Notes: generated from the letters alone by a model not told the origin. A stretch of 53,132 nt of DNA from Desulfobacula sp. (GCF_014237455.1 NZ_JABZFL010000089.1:1-53132); one strand, 5' to 3'; counted from the first letter of the stretch, positions 33,651 through 42,818 are shown. Made by a program: numbers and translations.

Positions 33651-35062
33651 TTGTTCTGTCTTTTGTTTTCCTTTTCTAATTTGTTTATCCTGCGTGTCAG
33701 GGAATACCGGCTGATGTCAAGCAGGCGGGCGGCATTGGTCTTATTCCCTTTTGTCTGTCTTAAGGCATCATCAATGATTTGTTTTTCAACTTTTAACAAG
33801 ACCGCATCAATGGGAGTATGGGTTTTTTCCCGGCCATGATTTTCCTGATCCCCAAATTTTAACTTAGGAGCTCCTGGATTTTTATAATCCAGCATTTCCC
33901 GGGGCAGAAGGTCTTTATCAACTGTTTGACCCGTGCAGAATATAACTGCCCGCTCAATGACGTTTCTTAACTCCCTGACATTTCCATGCCAGGGATAGGC
34001 ATTAAAAATGTCTTCAACTTCAGGCAGCAGGGTTTTGGGTCTCTTTCCCATATCCCTGGAGAATTCCTCCAGAAAATAATTGCTTAACGCCAGGATGTCG
34101 TCTGTGCGTTCCCTTAAAGGGGGGGCGTGAATGGAAACAACATTTAAACGATAATAAAGGTCTTTTCTGAACTTTTTCTTTTCAATTGCCTTTACAAGAT
34201 CCTGGTTTGTGGCGGTAATAATTCTGACATCCACTTTGATATCCTTGCCGCTCCCGAGCCGTTTAAACTGCTTTTTTTCCAGAAATGTAAGCAGTTTGGC
34301 CTGGATAGACAATGGCATTTCTGCGATCTCGTCCAGAAAGACCGTCCCATTGTTGGCAATCTCCAACAATCCTTTTTTCTGCTGTTTTGCATCGGTGAAA
34401 GCCCCTTTTTCATACCCGAAAAGTTCGCTTTCAATTAAATTTTCCGGCAAAGATGCGCAATTGATTTCCATAAAAGGGGCTTTGTTTCTTTTGCTCTTAA
34501 AGTGGATCGCACTTGCAACAAGTTCCTTGCCCGTGCCGCTTTCTCCCAGGATAAGCACAGTGGTATGATCTGTTTTGGAAAGGACTTCAATCTGTTTGTA
34601 TATCTTCATCATTTTATCGCTTTTTCCCACCAGGTCGCAGAATCGGTATATTTTGCGCTGTTGATACCTGAGATATTCCACCTCCCTTTTTAATACCTGG
34701 CTCTTAATGGCCTGGCCCACCAGTTTTTTTAATTCTTCCAGCTCAAAGGGTTTGTTGATAAAGTGAAAAGCCCCGCATTTTACCGCTTCAACAGTGATTT
34801 TTGTGTCACCAAATGCCGTCATGATGATCACGGCAATATCCGGGTCATATGAGGTGATTTTTTTTAAAACCTCAATCCCATTTATTCCCGGCAGCCTTAA
34901 GTCCAGAAGTACAACAACAGGATAAAAAGCTGATATTAATTCAAGGGCCTGTTCTCCACTGTTAGAAATCTTAACCAGGTAGCCGTCTTCTTCAAAATCC
35001 ATTTTTAATGACCGGCAAAGGACTTCTTCATCATCGACAATAAGAATTCTTTCTTGTGCCAT
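33647..35062 (-). CDS. NtrC-family sigma-54-dependent response regulator
   Basis: A 471-residue activator. Receiver 1-120 with D10/D11, D54 in LLDLRLPGING and KPF. AAA+ domain with GESGTGKE, the intact sigma-54 loop GAFTDA, FLDEIAEMP and FRKDLYYRL. C-terminal Fis helix-turn-helix in NKTNAARLLDISRYSLTRRI. It follows the kinase gene by four bases. The perfect -24/-12 promoter at 32497-32511 lies just beyond this unit, which makes the TAXI-TRAP/CoA-transferase operon its likely target. Confidence 0.95.
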   Translation of the reverse strand: MAQERILIVDDEEVLCRSLKMDFEEDGYLVKISNSGEQALELISAFYPVVVLLDLRLPGINGIEVLKKITSYDPDIAVIIMTAFGDTKITVEAVKCGAFHFINKPFELEELKKLVGQAIKSQVLKREVEYLRYQQRKIYRFCDLVGKSDKMMKIYKQIEVLSKTDHTTVLILGESGTGKELVASAIHFKSKRNKAPFMEINCASLPENLIESELFGYEKGAFTDAKQQKKGLLEIANNGTVFLDEIAEMPLSIQAKLLTFLEKKQFKRLGSGKDIKVDVRIITATNQDLVKAIEKKKFRKDLYYRLNVVSIHAPPLRERTDDILALSNYFLEEFSRDMGKRPKTLLPEVEDIFNAYPWHGNVRELRNVIERAVIFCTGQTVDKDLLPREMLDYKNPGAPKLKFGDQENHGREKTHTPIDAVLLKVEKQIIDDALRQTKGNKTNAARLLDISRYSLTRRINKLEKENKRQNK

Positions 35063-35066
35063 GTTT

Positions 35067-37358
35067 TTACTTCCTTTTCTCTTGTCTTTCCCAAATCGTT
35101 TCAGACAGAATATTTTGGGAATTATCAGCTATGGGGATAATAAGGGTGACGTGACACCCCTTGCCTTCTTTGCTGTCAATGTAAATAAAAGCGTTGTTTT
35201 TTTCCAAAAGTTTATGGACAATGGAAAGCCCTAAGCCCGTACCATTGGGATCGGTTGTAAAGAAGGGATTAAATACCCGGGAGAGGTTTCCCTCTTTTAT
35301 TCCAGAACCGGTATCCTTGAAAGAGACAGCCATAAATTGATTTTCCATTGAAAAACCCGGATCAAAGGACTGGGTGATTTTTTCCTTAATTCTGTCCTGG
35401 TCCCTTACCATTTTCATGGAAATAGTAAGGGTGCCACCCTTTGGCATGGCCTTAACAGCATTCAGCATCAGGTTTAAAAATACCTGTTGAATCTGTTCCT
35501 TGTCAAGAAAGGCACTTGGGACATTATGATCATATTTTTGAATAATTTTGATATTCAGTTTTTTTATTTTTTCCATCAATAGGTCAAGGGTTCTTTTAAG
35601 TACAATTTTTAGATCCACAGGCCCGGGAAAGGTGGGGGAAGGGCCTGAGAATTTTAAAAGATCCGTAACAATTGCGTTGAGCCGGTTTATTTCACTTAAA
35701 ACGCCTTCAATAAGAACCTGTTGTGAAGGGCTGGTCAGTTTTTTTGCCAATACCTGGATACTTGTTTTCATCCCTGCAAGGGGATTTCTGATCTCATGGG
35801 CAATTCCGGCAGACAATTCTCCTAAAGAGGCCAGTTTATCAACCCTTACCATTAATTCTTCCATTCGTTTTCTAAGGGTAATATCCCTGATATCGGCAAT
35901 GGCCCCGATGATGTTGCCCCCACTGTCATTGAGCAAAGAGGTGTTGATTTCAATGAAAACAGGCTCGCCTTGTTGATTTAAATAATCTATGACCTGATGT
36001 TCTATTTTTTCTTTTTTCCCAAGAGTCAGCATTAACAAAGCCAGGGATTTTTTTATTCTTGCAGGGGTGTTCCCTGGAGCCTTATTATCAATTAATTCCT
36101 TTGATAAGGAAAAGATTTTTTTTGCACTTTTGTTAATCGAGGTTAACTTTCCCTCTCGGTTCACGGTAATAATACCGCTGGATACGCTTCTGAAGATATC
36201 ATCACTAAAGGTTTGGAGTTCAACAATTTTCTGCATGCTTGTTTTTAACCTTGCAGCCATCTTGTTGAATTCTCTTGCCAGGCCCTGGAGTTCATCCGAT
36301 GACTCCACTCGAATTGCCTGATCCAGATCCCCTGCTCCAATAGCCCTGGCCCCGGTGATCAACTGGCTGATGGGCTGAGTAAGGCTTTTGACAAACAGGA
36401 GTGAAACAAAAATGATCAGGGCAATGATCAAGGCGGAGAATGTCATCATGCTCTGCCGAAGTTTAATAATATCAGCCATGACCTCTGACCGCTGCAATGT
36501 AATTCCCACGCTCCAGTTTTTTATTCTGCACGGGGAGAACACTATATATTTTTTGTTTTTTTTAAACAGGTATTCCCCAAACCCGCGTTCTCCCGACTCC
36601 ATTTTTTTTATAATGTCTGCAAGCTTTGCATCCCCGTCTTCAAGAAAGGTGTTTTTTAAATTCAGACTCTGGTCCGGGTGGTATATGAGATACCCTTTGT
36701 CATTGAGCAGAAAAGAATACCCCTGGGTGCCGATCTTTAAACTTGAAACAAACAGGGTAAAGGAGGACAGCCTGATTTCAAAGACAAGGATTCCTACAGG
36801 TTTTGTTCTATCCTCAAAATCATATACCTTTTTTGAAAGGATCAAAAAGGAATTGGTAAAGGATTCATCCATGATGATGTCTGATAAAAATATGTCTTTT
36901 TCAAGCGCGGTTTTGAACCAGTCAGGGGTATTAAACAAGCTGGATTTTTTATCGCTGTCCCGCGGGATGGTCAATATGGACCTGCCTTGAAGATCGATCA
37001 GGTAAATTCGCTTATAATATCGATTTTTTTTTTCATATTCTTCAACCAGCCTTTTGGCAGTGTCCAGTTTTTGGCCAAATTCAAACTGGAGAAAAGAAAG
37101 CTGGATAAAGGGAAAATTTGATAACAGATCGATATCTTTTTCAACCACATCGAAAAATGTATCAATCTGCTGGGCAGTCTTGTCTGCCAGATTTCCCAAT
37201 TGTTCGCTGGTCTGTAATAAAAGTGCGTTTGATGTACTTTTATAAGCAAAGTACCCCACAACAATCAGCGGCATCACGCCTAAAATGACAAAGATGGCAA
37301 TGAACTTTGAGCGGATGCTGGAAAATAGATGATCCAGCGAAAAAAAATTGCTTTTCAA
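35067..37358 (-). CDS. Membrane histidine kinase with dCache sensor, HAMP and PAS
   Basis: A 763-residue kinase with a TTG start behind GGGGGTG. Span one lies at about 16-36 (FIAIFVILGVMPLIVVGYFAY), followed by a periplasmic dCache-type domain of about 265 residues with YKRIYLIDLQGRSI and GYSFLLNDKGYLIYHPD. Then come span two near 305-325, HAMP (about 327-380), PAS (about 390-510), HisKA with AHEIRNPLAGMK, and HATPase with NLMLNAVKAMP and GTGLGLS. The dCache domain suggests direct sensing of a small organic acid. The gene lies 81 bases after dctM and is likely read with the TRAP operon or from a weak local promoter. Confidence 0.94.
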   Translation of the reverse strand: MKSNFFSLDHLFSSIRSKFIAIFVILGVMPLIVVGYFAYKSTSNALLLQTSEQLGNLADKTAQQIDTFFDVVEKDIDLLSNFPFIQLSFLQFEFGQKLDTAKRLVEEYEKKNRYYKRIYLIDLQGRSILTIPRDSDKKSSLFNTPDWFKTALEKDIFLSDIIMDESFTNSFLILSKKVYDFEDRTKPVGILVFEIRLSSFTLFVSSLKIGTQGYSFLLNDKGYLIYHPDQSLNLKNTFLEDGDAKLADIIKKMESGERGFGEYLFKKNKKYIVFSPCRIKNWSVGITLQRSEVMADIIKLRQSMMTFSALIIALIIFVSLLFVKSLTQPISQLITGARAIGAGDLDQAIRVESSDELQGLAREFNKMAARLKTSMQKIVELQTFSDDIFRSVSSGIITVNREGKLTSINKSAKKIFSLSKELIDNKAPGNTPARIKKSLALLMLTLGKKEKIEHQVIDYLNQQGEPVFIEINTSLLNDSGGNIIGAIADIRDITLRKRMEELMVRVDKLASLGELSAGIAHEIRNPLAGMKTSIQVLAKKLTSPSQQVLIEGVLSEINRLNAIVTDLLKFSGPSPTFPGPVDLKIVLKRTLDLLMEKIKKLNIKIIQKYDHNVPSAFLDKEQIQQVFLNLMLNAVKAMPKGGTLTISMKMVRDQDRIKEKITQSFDPGFSMENQFMAVSFKDTGSGIKEGNLSRVFNPFFTTDPNGTGLGLSIVHKLLEKNNAFIYIDSKEGKGCHVTLIIPIADNSQNILSETIWERQEKRK

Positions 37359-37439
37359 GTAACACCCCCATGGTATTTTAAGCCTGCCAAGTGTGTTTCT
37401 ATATAGTTTGGTTACTACCTGTCCATGGGATAGTCAAGA

Positions 37440-38756
37440 TCAATACATGAGTTGGGGTAAAAACAGTATAATTTTTGGAAAGATGATCAGGATGATCACT
37501 CCGACAATAACAGCGATCAGGAAGGGGAAGATTCCCTTGAATATTTTTTCCAGAGGAATTTCCTGTCCCAGTACGTTCTTTGCAACTCCGTAAACCACAT
37601 AGACGTTGATGCCGACGGGAGGCGTGATAACCCCCATTTCTGTTACCATAACGATGATGATGCCAAACCAGATGGGATCATATCCAAGTTCCATGACAAC
37701 GGGAAAGAAAATAGGAACGGTTAAGGTTACAAAAGCCAGGGCATCCATGAAACATCCGCCGATGAAATAGATCATAATGACTACCGCCATGACCAGGAAC
37801 GGCGCCAGTTGAAGCTCACTGACCCAGCCGGCAATTTCAAAGGGAATTCTTGTGACGGCTAAGAATTTTCCAAAAATAACTGCACCGGCGATGAGCATCA
37901 TAACCATGCATGAGGTTCTTAAAGTTTCCATCATGGATTTGACAAAACCTGCCCAGGAGATCTGTTTTCTTATTATTGCAATGACAAGTATACCGAAAGC
38001 ACCGATTGCAGCCGCCTCTGTCGGTGTAAAAAGACCGATGAAAATGCCGCCGATAACAAGGGTAAATACAGCCAGGGTTTCACCAAGGCCCAGCAGCGCC
38101 TTGAATTTTTCCGTCCAGGTAAATTTTTTTCCGGGAGGACCTTGTTCAGGATTAATACGGCATTTGATGTAAATGGCAATAATGAAAAGAATGGTGACAA
38201 GAATGGCCGGAAAAATTCCGGCAACAAATAATTGACCAATGGACTGCTCTGTCAGGATACCGTAAATGATCAGGACAACACTGGGCGGCATGATCATGCC
38301 AATCCCACCGCCTGATGCAACAGATCCTGTTGCCAGCTCATCATCATAATTATATCGTTTCATTTCAGGAAGACCCACCGTTGCCATGGTTGCTGCTGTT
38401 GCAGGACTGGAACCGCAGACCGCACCAAAGGCTGTACAGGCAGAAACAGTAGCCATGGCAAGACCGCCCCTGGTACTTCCCATGAATTTGTAGCCGACAT
38501 CATAAAGACGTTTGCTGATTCCCGAGTTAAACCCGAGCTGTCCCATGAGGATGAATAAAGGAATGGTTGTTAAATCGTATGATCCAAAGACGTCATACAC
38601 ATTTCTGGACAAAAGAGCTAGACCGGCATTGTGTGTAATCATGGTGCTGAATCCCACAAAGCCGACGATGGCCATAACAAAGGCAACGGGCATTCTTGTC
38701 AGAAACATGAGGATCATGATGGTAATACCGATGATGCCAATAATTGTTGGACTCAT
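37440..38756 (-). CDS. dctM: TRAP transporter large permease subunit DctM
   Basis: A 438-residue protein with about twelve spans. Family pieces: PLFILMGQLGFNSGISKRLYD, ACTAFGAVCGSSPATAATM, SVASGGGIGMIMPPSVVLIIYG, LFTPTEAAAIGAFG and the C-terminal VITPPVGINVYVVYG. It forms the substrate channel of the dctPQM system. Its start overlaps the dctQ stop by ATGA. Confidence 0.95.
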   Translation of the reverse strand: MSPTIIGIIGITIMILMFLTRMPVAFVMAIVGFVGFSTMITHNAGLALLSRNVYDVFGSYDLTTIPLFILMGQLGFNSGISKRLYDVGYKFMGSTRGGLAMATVSACTAFGAVCGSSPATAATMATVGLPEMKRYNYDDELATGSVASGGGIGMIMPPSVVLIIYGILTEQSIGQLFVAGIFPAILVTILFIIAIYIKCRINPEQGPPGKKFTWTEKFKALLGLGETLAVFTLVIGGIFIGLFTPTEAAAIGAFGILVIAIIRKQISWAGFVKSMMETLRTSCMVMMLIAGAVIFGKFLAVTRIPFEIAGWVSELQLAPFLVMAVVIMIYFIGGCFMDALAFVTLTVPIFFPVVMELGYDPIWFGIIIVMVTEMGVITPPVGINVYVVYGVAKNVLGQEIPLEKIFKGIFPFLIAVIVGVIILIIFPKIILFLPQLMY

Positions 38757-39247
38757 TTTGTTTTTAATTCTCTCAATTGCTTAATATTTTTAAAAATAGC
38801 CTCTATTATGGTAATAACGAAGATCAATAAACCGAAAGCGAGCAGGTATATAATGTAGTAAATGGGAAATTCCAGGTTCATGGAGACTTCACCTGTCTCA
38901 TGTATATCCTTAGCATAAAGAAACATCTGCCAGCTCACAAGGCAGAACAGAAAAAGGGTTAAGGTGCGGGTAAAAAGGTCAATGATCAGTTGAGTTTTTT
39001 TAGACAGCAGGCGTACCAGTATTTCTACACCCACATGCCCCTCAACCTTATAGGTGTATGGCAAGGCCGCAGCAACCACGAGAGTGGCCAGAAAACCGAC
39101 AAGCTCAACAGAACCAAATATGGGATGCTTGAAAAAACGACCGATCACATCAACAACAGTTAACAGCATCATGCCGGTCAGGGCTACTGCACCAATGATT
39201 TTTAAAAATCCGGAAAATTTGTCCAGCGCCTTGAAGATAATACTCAT
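38753..39247 (-). CDS. dctQ: TRAP transporter small permease subunit DctQ
   Basis: About 164 residues from the ATG at 39247, which has AGGA in front; a frame reaching 39301 would run into the dctP-dctQ hairpin. Four spans and the DctQ pattern FFKHPIFGSVELVGFLATLVV, LPYTYKVEGHVGVEI. It forms the membrane core with DctM. Confidence 0.92.
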   Translation of the reverse strand: MSIIFKALDKFSGFLKIIGAVALTGMMLLTVVDVIGRFFKHPIFGSVELVGFLATLVVAAALPYTYKVEGHVGVEILVRLLSKKTQLIIDLFTRTLTLFLFCLVSWQMFLYAKDIHETGEVSMNLEFPIYYIIYLLAFGLLIFVITIIEAIFKNIKQLRELKTK

Positions 39248-39277
39248 AAAATATCCTGCAAAAAAATTAGCCACTTT

Positions 39278-39319
39278 AATAAATGACCGGCTTTGATACA
39301 AAAAGGCCGGTCATTTATT
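39278..39319 (-). terminator. Intercistronic hairpin between dctP and dctQ
   Basis: AATAAATGACCGGC (39278-39291) and GCCGGTCATTTATT (39306-39319) are perfect 14-base complements around a 14-base loop. No long T-tract follows on the minus strand. Such a hairpin typically slows 3' decay or partly stops transcription, giving more binding protein than permease. Confidence 0.75.
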
Positions 39320-39330
39320 GTGAATTAATA

Positions 39331-40326
39331 TTACATATTCGCTTTGATGAAATCCACAACTGCTTTTCCATCAACACCTTTTTCATTTGCTTTTTTGATA
39401 TATCCATCGATTACCGGTGCAACAGCAGCTTCCCATTTTTTGGATTCTGCATCGGAAAGACCAACTACTTTTCCACCTTTAGATATAAAGAACGCAAGAC
39501 CTAATTTGTCTGCTTCATCCCAGGCTTCGCCGTGTTTTATAGACCATTCAGCGTTTATATCTTGAATCGCCTTTTGTGTAGCAGGAGATAGCTTGTTCCA
39601 TTTGCCTTTGTTCATGAAGACAGCAAAAGTAGTCGTGTAGGCAGTGGAGTAATTTTCAGTCAGATAATGAACAACTTCACCTAATTTCCAGCCTTTGTTA
39701 GCTTCAACAGGATGGGAAGAACCGTCAACTACACCTTTTTGAAGCATTTGGTAGCATTCTCTCATGGATTTGCCAACCGGAGATGCACCGAGAGCAGCCT
39801 GAACAAGGCCACTGGTTCCGGTCCCTCTGAGTTTAAGGCCCTTCAGTTCTGCCAGGGAAGAAACGGCTTTGTCGCGGGTATGGATAAGCCCTGGTCCATG
39901 AGCATGGAGAAACATAACCTTTGTATCGTTAAATTCTTTGGGCTGAAATTTGTTTAAAACAGCATTGGCAACGGCTGTTGCCTGGACACCGCTTTTATAG
40001 CCCAAGGGCAGGTCAATGGCAGATGCTACAGTAAAACGGCCCCTTGAATATGCAAGAACCGTCATGCCGATGTCTGCGATACCCTTAACAACACCATCAT
40101 AAGTTTGCGGGGCTTTTGTAAGGGTTCCTGCAGGAAAATATTTAATAATGACTTCGCCATTGGTTCTTTTTTCTACTTCTTTACACCAGCTGTCTGCAAG
40201 TATGCTTTGAATGTGTGTGGGGGGGAAAAAATTAGCATAGGTGAATTCAGTTTTAGCTGTTGCATTGAAAGCAAAAATTGTACTAAAACAAAAAATTAAA
40301 AAAGATAAAATCGTAATTCTCTTCAT
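39331..40326 (-). CDS. dctP: TRAP transporter solute-binding protein DctP
   Basis: A 331-residue exported protein with a signal peptide (MKRITILSFLIFCFSTIFAF, cut near ATAK). Mature part: FTYANFFPPTHIQSILADSW, YFPAGTLTKAPQTYDGVVKGIADIG, LKLRGTGTSGLVQAALGASPV, the DctP ligand-binding pattern with the conserved arginine. AGGAGGT stands before the ATG. It is transcribed away from the benzoyl-CoA pathway genes and shares promoter motifs with them, so an aromatic or alicyclic carboxylate is a reasonable ligand guess. Confidence 0.94.
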   Translation of the reverse strand: MKRITILSFLIFCFSTIFAFNATAKTEFTYANFFPPTHIQSILADSWCKEVEKRTNGEVIIKYFPAGTLTKAPQTYDGVVKGIADIGMTVLAYSRGRFTVASAIDLPLGYKSGVQATAVANAVLNKFQPKEFNDTKVMFLHAHGPGLIHTRDKAVSSLAELKGLKLRGTGTSGLVQAALGASPVGKSMRECYQMLQKGVVDGSSHPVEANKGWKLGEVVHYLTENYSTAYTTTFAVFMNKGKWNKLSPATQKAIQDINAEWSIKHGEAWDEADKLGLAFFISKGGKVVGLSDAESKKWEAAVAPVIDGYIKKANEKGVDGKAVVDFIKANM

Positions 40327-40486
40327 TTTGTTGACCTCCTAAAAAAGTTCATACTGGAGCCAAAAACTAACTTGGGATTCTATAATTTGAATAATACCGC
40401 CATGTATTTTGCCCGGGAGATTTCACCTCCTTTCATTGAATTATTAATAGTATTACAATGTAACTATAAATCAGCTATGTTAAGTA

Positions 40487-40516
40487 ACTATATTTAAAAT
40501 AAAGAAACCATGTCAA
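40487..40516 (-). promoter_or_regulatory. Sigma-70-type promoter candidate for dctP
   Basis: On the minus strand TTGACA (40516-40511), 18 bases, TATAGT (40492-40487). The -10 element lies inside one GTAACTATA copy. The resulting leader would be about 150 bases long. Confidence 0.55.
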
Positions 40517-40557
40517 GAAAAAAGTTTGTTTCGGAAAATAAAAAAGAAGCTCATATT

Positions 40558-40571
40558 GTTGACATGTCAAC
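40558..40571. promoter_or_regulatory. Perfect 14-base palindrome, operator candidate
   Basis: GTTGACATGTCAAC is self-complementary and lies between the two divergent promoters. The TTGAC-GTCAA dyad is of the size bound by dimeric regulators. No regulator gene for it is recognised in the window. Confidence 0.6.
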
Positions 40572-40572
40572 C

Positions 40573-40598
40573 AATTATAAAAATAAATTATAAAAATA
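40573..40598. repeat. AT-rich tandem repeat upstream of the -35 element
   Basis: AATTATAAAAATA is repeated exactly twice (40573-40585 and 40586-40598) and ends six bases before the -35 element. The position and A-tracts fit an UP element that raises promoter strength. Confidence 0.65.
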
Positions 40599-40603
40599 AA
40601 TTC

Positions 40604-40632
40604 TTGACGTGTAGCTGTAATGTATCTATAAA
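40604..40632 (+). promoter_or_regulatory. Sigma-70-type promoter for the DUF2080-had-SDR-oah unit
   Basis: TTGACG (40604-40609), 17 bases, TATAAA (40627-40632). The spacer contains TAGCTGTAATGTATCTA, similar to the sequence in the bamB promoter. Expected start of transcription is about 60 bases before the DUF2080 gene. Confidence 0.72.
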
Positions 40633-40698
40633 GCATCTAAGTAATAGCTAAAATATACTATTGTTGTATGGTTACTTTGCAAACAGGGGTTTAACATC

Positions 40699-40878
40699 AT
40701 GGCGATTGACGATGAAAAAAGTGACAGATTTGAAGAAAATTACTTTCGCACCAAGGTGAAATTTGAAATCTATGGCGAAGAAATTATCGAAAAAACTGTT
40801 AATTCAAGCGGTAATAGTGGAAGGGTTTATTTGCCGCCTGAATGGATCGGCACAAAAGTCAAAGTGGTGAAATGTTAA
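40699..40878 (+). CDS. DUF2080-type small protein
   Basis: A 59-residue frame, MAIDDEKSDRF at the start, with AGGGG in front of the ATG. The C-terminal half (VKFEIYGEEIIEKTVNSSG and SGRVYLPPEWIGTKVKVV) matches the DUF2080 putative transposon-encoded family well. That fold resembles AbrB/MazE-like swapped hairpins, so DNA binding is conceivable. No transposase is nearby. It is the first gene after the promoter and lies 28 bases before had, so it should be cotranscribed with the aromatic genes. Confidence 0.8.
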   Translation: MAIDDEKSDRFEENYFRTKVKFEIYGEEIIEKTVNSSGNSGRVYLPPEWIGTKVKVVKC

Positions 40879-40906
40879 TATAATTTAATATAATAAGGAG
40901 TATGAG

Positions 40907-42019
40907 ATGGCGAATATACCGGACAAAATTCAGACCTGGCAAATGGTGACCCCATTTAGAAAAGACAGGGAAACAGGTGAAGTCACCCCTGGTAAACTTG
41001 AAAAGACACAGATCGATGTACCGGAACTGAAACCGGGAGAGGTTCTGGTTGAAGTGGCAGGCTGCGGTGTCTGCCATACAGACCTTGGATATTATTATTA
41101 TGGCGTTCCCACAGTAAACAAACCTCCTTTAACATTGGGACATGAAATTTCCGGAACTGTTGTGGCTGCCGCAGATGATGCAGGTTCCTGGAACGGGAAA
41201 GAAGTGATCATTCCTGCTGTTATGCCATGTCGCCAGTGCTACCTTTGCAAGACAGGCAGGGGAAACCGATGTCTTGCCCAGAAGATGCCGGGCAACAGCA
41301 TGGGGATTTATGGAGGAAACTCAAGCCATATTCCTGTTCCTGCCATTGATCTTTGCGAAGTTAAAGATCGTGGAAATATTCCTCTTGAAAAACTGGCTGT
41401 TGTGGCAGATGCAGCAACAACTCCTTTTCAGGCGGCAAAGCGTGCGGATATCCAGGTGGGAGATAATACCATTGTTATCGGGGTTGGCGGTGTAGGACAA
41501 TACATGGTTCAGATACTTAAAGCCCTGGGTGCGGCAACTGTCGTTGCTATTGATATCGACCAGGAACGCCTTGATACTATGCTGAAAAACGGAGCTGATT
41601 TTGCTGTCAATTCCATGGGTAAAACCACCAGAGAAGTTTCAGGGGAAGTTAAAGCCTTTAGAAAAGAAAATGGACTTGTTTCCACCGGATGGAAGATATT
41701 TGAAGTCTCAGGTTCAAAGCCCGGCCAGGAACTGGGACTTGCCCTTTTAAGCTTTACAGGCAAAATGATAGTCGTGGGTTATGGCCCGCACAAGGTCGAA
41801 TATTCCATTTCAAGACTTATGGCATTTGATGCAGAACTCATTGGAACCTGGGGATGCCTGCCTGAATACTATCCATCCGTACTGAGCATGATCACCAGCG
41901 GAAAAATTAATTTTGAAGAATTTGTCCAGACAAGACCCATGAGCACCATTGCCCAAAGTTATGATGAAGCCCATAAAAAATCACCAGATCAGAGAATTGT
42001 ACTTATCCCTGATTTTTAA
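40907..42019 (+). CDS. had: 6-hydroxycyclohex-1-ene-1-carbonyl-CoA dehydrogenase
   Basis: A 370-residue zinc-dependent alcohol dehydrogenase. The start IPDKIQTWQMVTP and the GKLEKTQIDVPEL region are characteristic of Had. Catalytic zinc ligands lie in GCGVCHTDLGYYYYG and GHE, structural zinc cysteines in CRQCYLCKTGRGNRC, and the NAD site in GVGGVGQYMVQ. It oxidises 6-hydroxycyclohex-1-ene-1-carbonyl-CoA to the 6-oxo compound in the cytoplasm during benzoyl-CoA breakdown. It is followed by an SDR and by oah, which uses its product. AAGGAG precedes the ATG. Confidence 0.92.
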   Translation: MANIPDKIQTWQMVTPFRKDRETGEVTPGKLEKTQIDVPELKPGEVLVEVAGCGVCHTDLGYYYYGVPTVNKPPLTLGHEISGTVVAAADDAGSWNGKEVIIPAVMPCRQCYLCKTGRGNRCLAQKMPGNSMGIYGGNSSHIPVPAIDLCEVKDRGNIPLEKLAVVADAATTPFQAAKRADIQVGDNTIVIGVGGVGQYMVQILKALGAATVVAIDIDQERLDTMLKNGADFAVNSMGKTTREVSGEVKAFRKENGLVSTGWKIFEVSGSKPGQELGLALLSFTGKMIVVGYGPHKVEYSISRLMAFDAELIGTWGCLPEYYPSVLSMITSGKINFEEFVQTRPMSTIAQSYDEAHKKSPDQRIVLIPDF

Positions 42020-42041
42020 TAATTTTTAAAGGATGATAAAG

Positions 42042-42791
42042 ATGAAATTAGAAGGACGAAAAGCCATCGTTACCGGTGGAAGCCGCGGAATCGGAAGAGC
42101 CATTGCCCTGATGTATGCAAAGGAAGGTGCAGACATTCTGGTAAACTACCATTCCAATGATGCTGCTGCTAAAGAGACTGTGGGGGAAATTGAAAAATTG
42201 GGCCGTAAAGCTGTTGCTGTGGCGGCGGATGTTGCCAGTTATGAAAGTGCACAGAATATGGTTGAAGAATGCGTGAAACAGCTGGGCGGAGTTGATATTG
42301 TTGTCAATAATGCCGGGGTTTCCAAACCCTCCATGCTGCTTAAAATGAAGGAAGAAGACTGGGATGCCATCATTGATATCCATTTAAAAGCAGCCTTTAA
42401 TACAACACAGGCGGCAGGCCGCCATATGAAAGAACAAAAATCCGGCAAAATTATTAATGTTATCTCCACAGCGGGTATTTTCGGAACCGTCGGTCAGATT
42501 AACTATGCGTCTGCAAAAGCCGGTATCATAGGATTTACAAAATCAGCCTCCCGTGAACTTGGCAGATATGGAATCAATGTAAATGTAATTTGCCCGGGGA
42601 TTACCAAAACAGAAATGACCGGAAAACTTCAGACGGATGAGAAACTCAAAAAAATCTATGAAGGCAGAATTCAGCTGGGCAGATTTGCAGAACCTGAAGA
42701 GATTGCCCCTGCATTTGTATTCCTTGCTTCTGATGATGCAAGTTATATCACAGGACAGGTGCTGGGTGTTGACGGCGGATACATTGGATAA
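42042..42791 (+). CDS. Short-chain dehydrogenase, FabG-like
   Basis: A 249-residue SDR from the ATG at 42042, placed eight bases after AAAGG; an ATG three codons earlier would sit on the ribosome site. NAD(P) motif TGGSRGIGR, NNAGVS and catalytic Ser-Tyr-Lys in NVISTAGIFGTVGQINYASAKAG, with GQVLGVDGGYIG at the end. Standing between had and oah, it may oxidise 3-hydroxypimeloyl-CoA, the product of ring opening, to 3-oxopimeloyl-CoA. That assignment rests on position; a FabG-type 3-oxoacyl reductase is the alternative. Confidence 0.88.
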   Translation: MKLEGRKAIVTGGSRGIGRAIALMYAKEGADILVNYHSNDAAAKETVGEIEKLGRKAVAVAADVASYESAQNMVEECVKQLGGVDIVVNNAGVSKPSMLLKMKEEDWDAIIDIHLKAAFNTTQAAGRHMKEQKSGKIINVISTAGIFGTVGQINYASAKAGIIGFTKSASRELGRYGINVNVICPGITKTEMTGKLQTDEKLKKIYEGRIQLGRFAEPEEIAPAFVFLASDDASYITGQVLGVDGGYIG

Positions 42792-42818
42792 ATAAATATA
42801 TTATATGAGGAGGTAAAT

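Larger units (their letters stand above)
40327..40698. other. Divergent control region between dctP and the benzoyl-CoA genes
   Basis: No gene is seen in these 372 AT-rich bases. They hold a minus-strand promoter for dctP, a central palindrome, an AT-rich tandem repeat and a plus-strand promoter. The sequence GTAACTATA occurs twice (40460-40468 and 40484-40492), and the related ATGTATCTATA occurs at 40620-40630. Confidence 0.75.

Noticed and set aside
40699-40878. A complete transposon around the DUF2080 gene
   Set aside because: No transposase or terminal inverted repeats were found nearby; only the family name suggests mobility.
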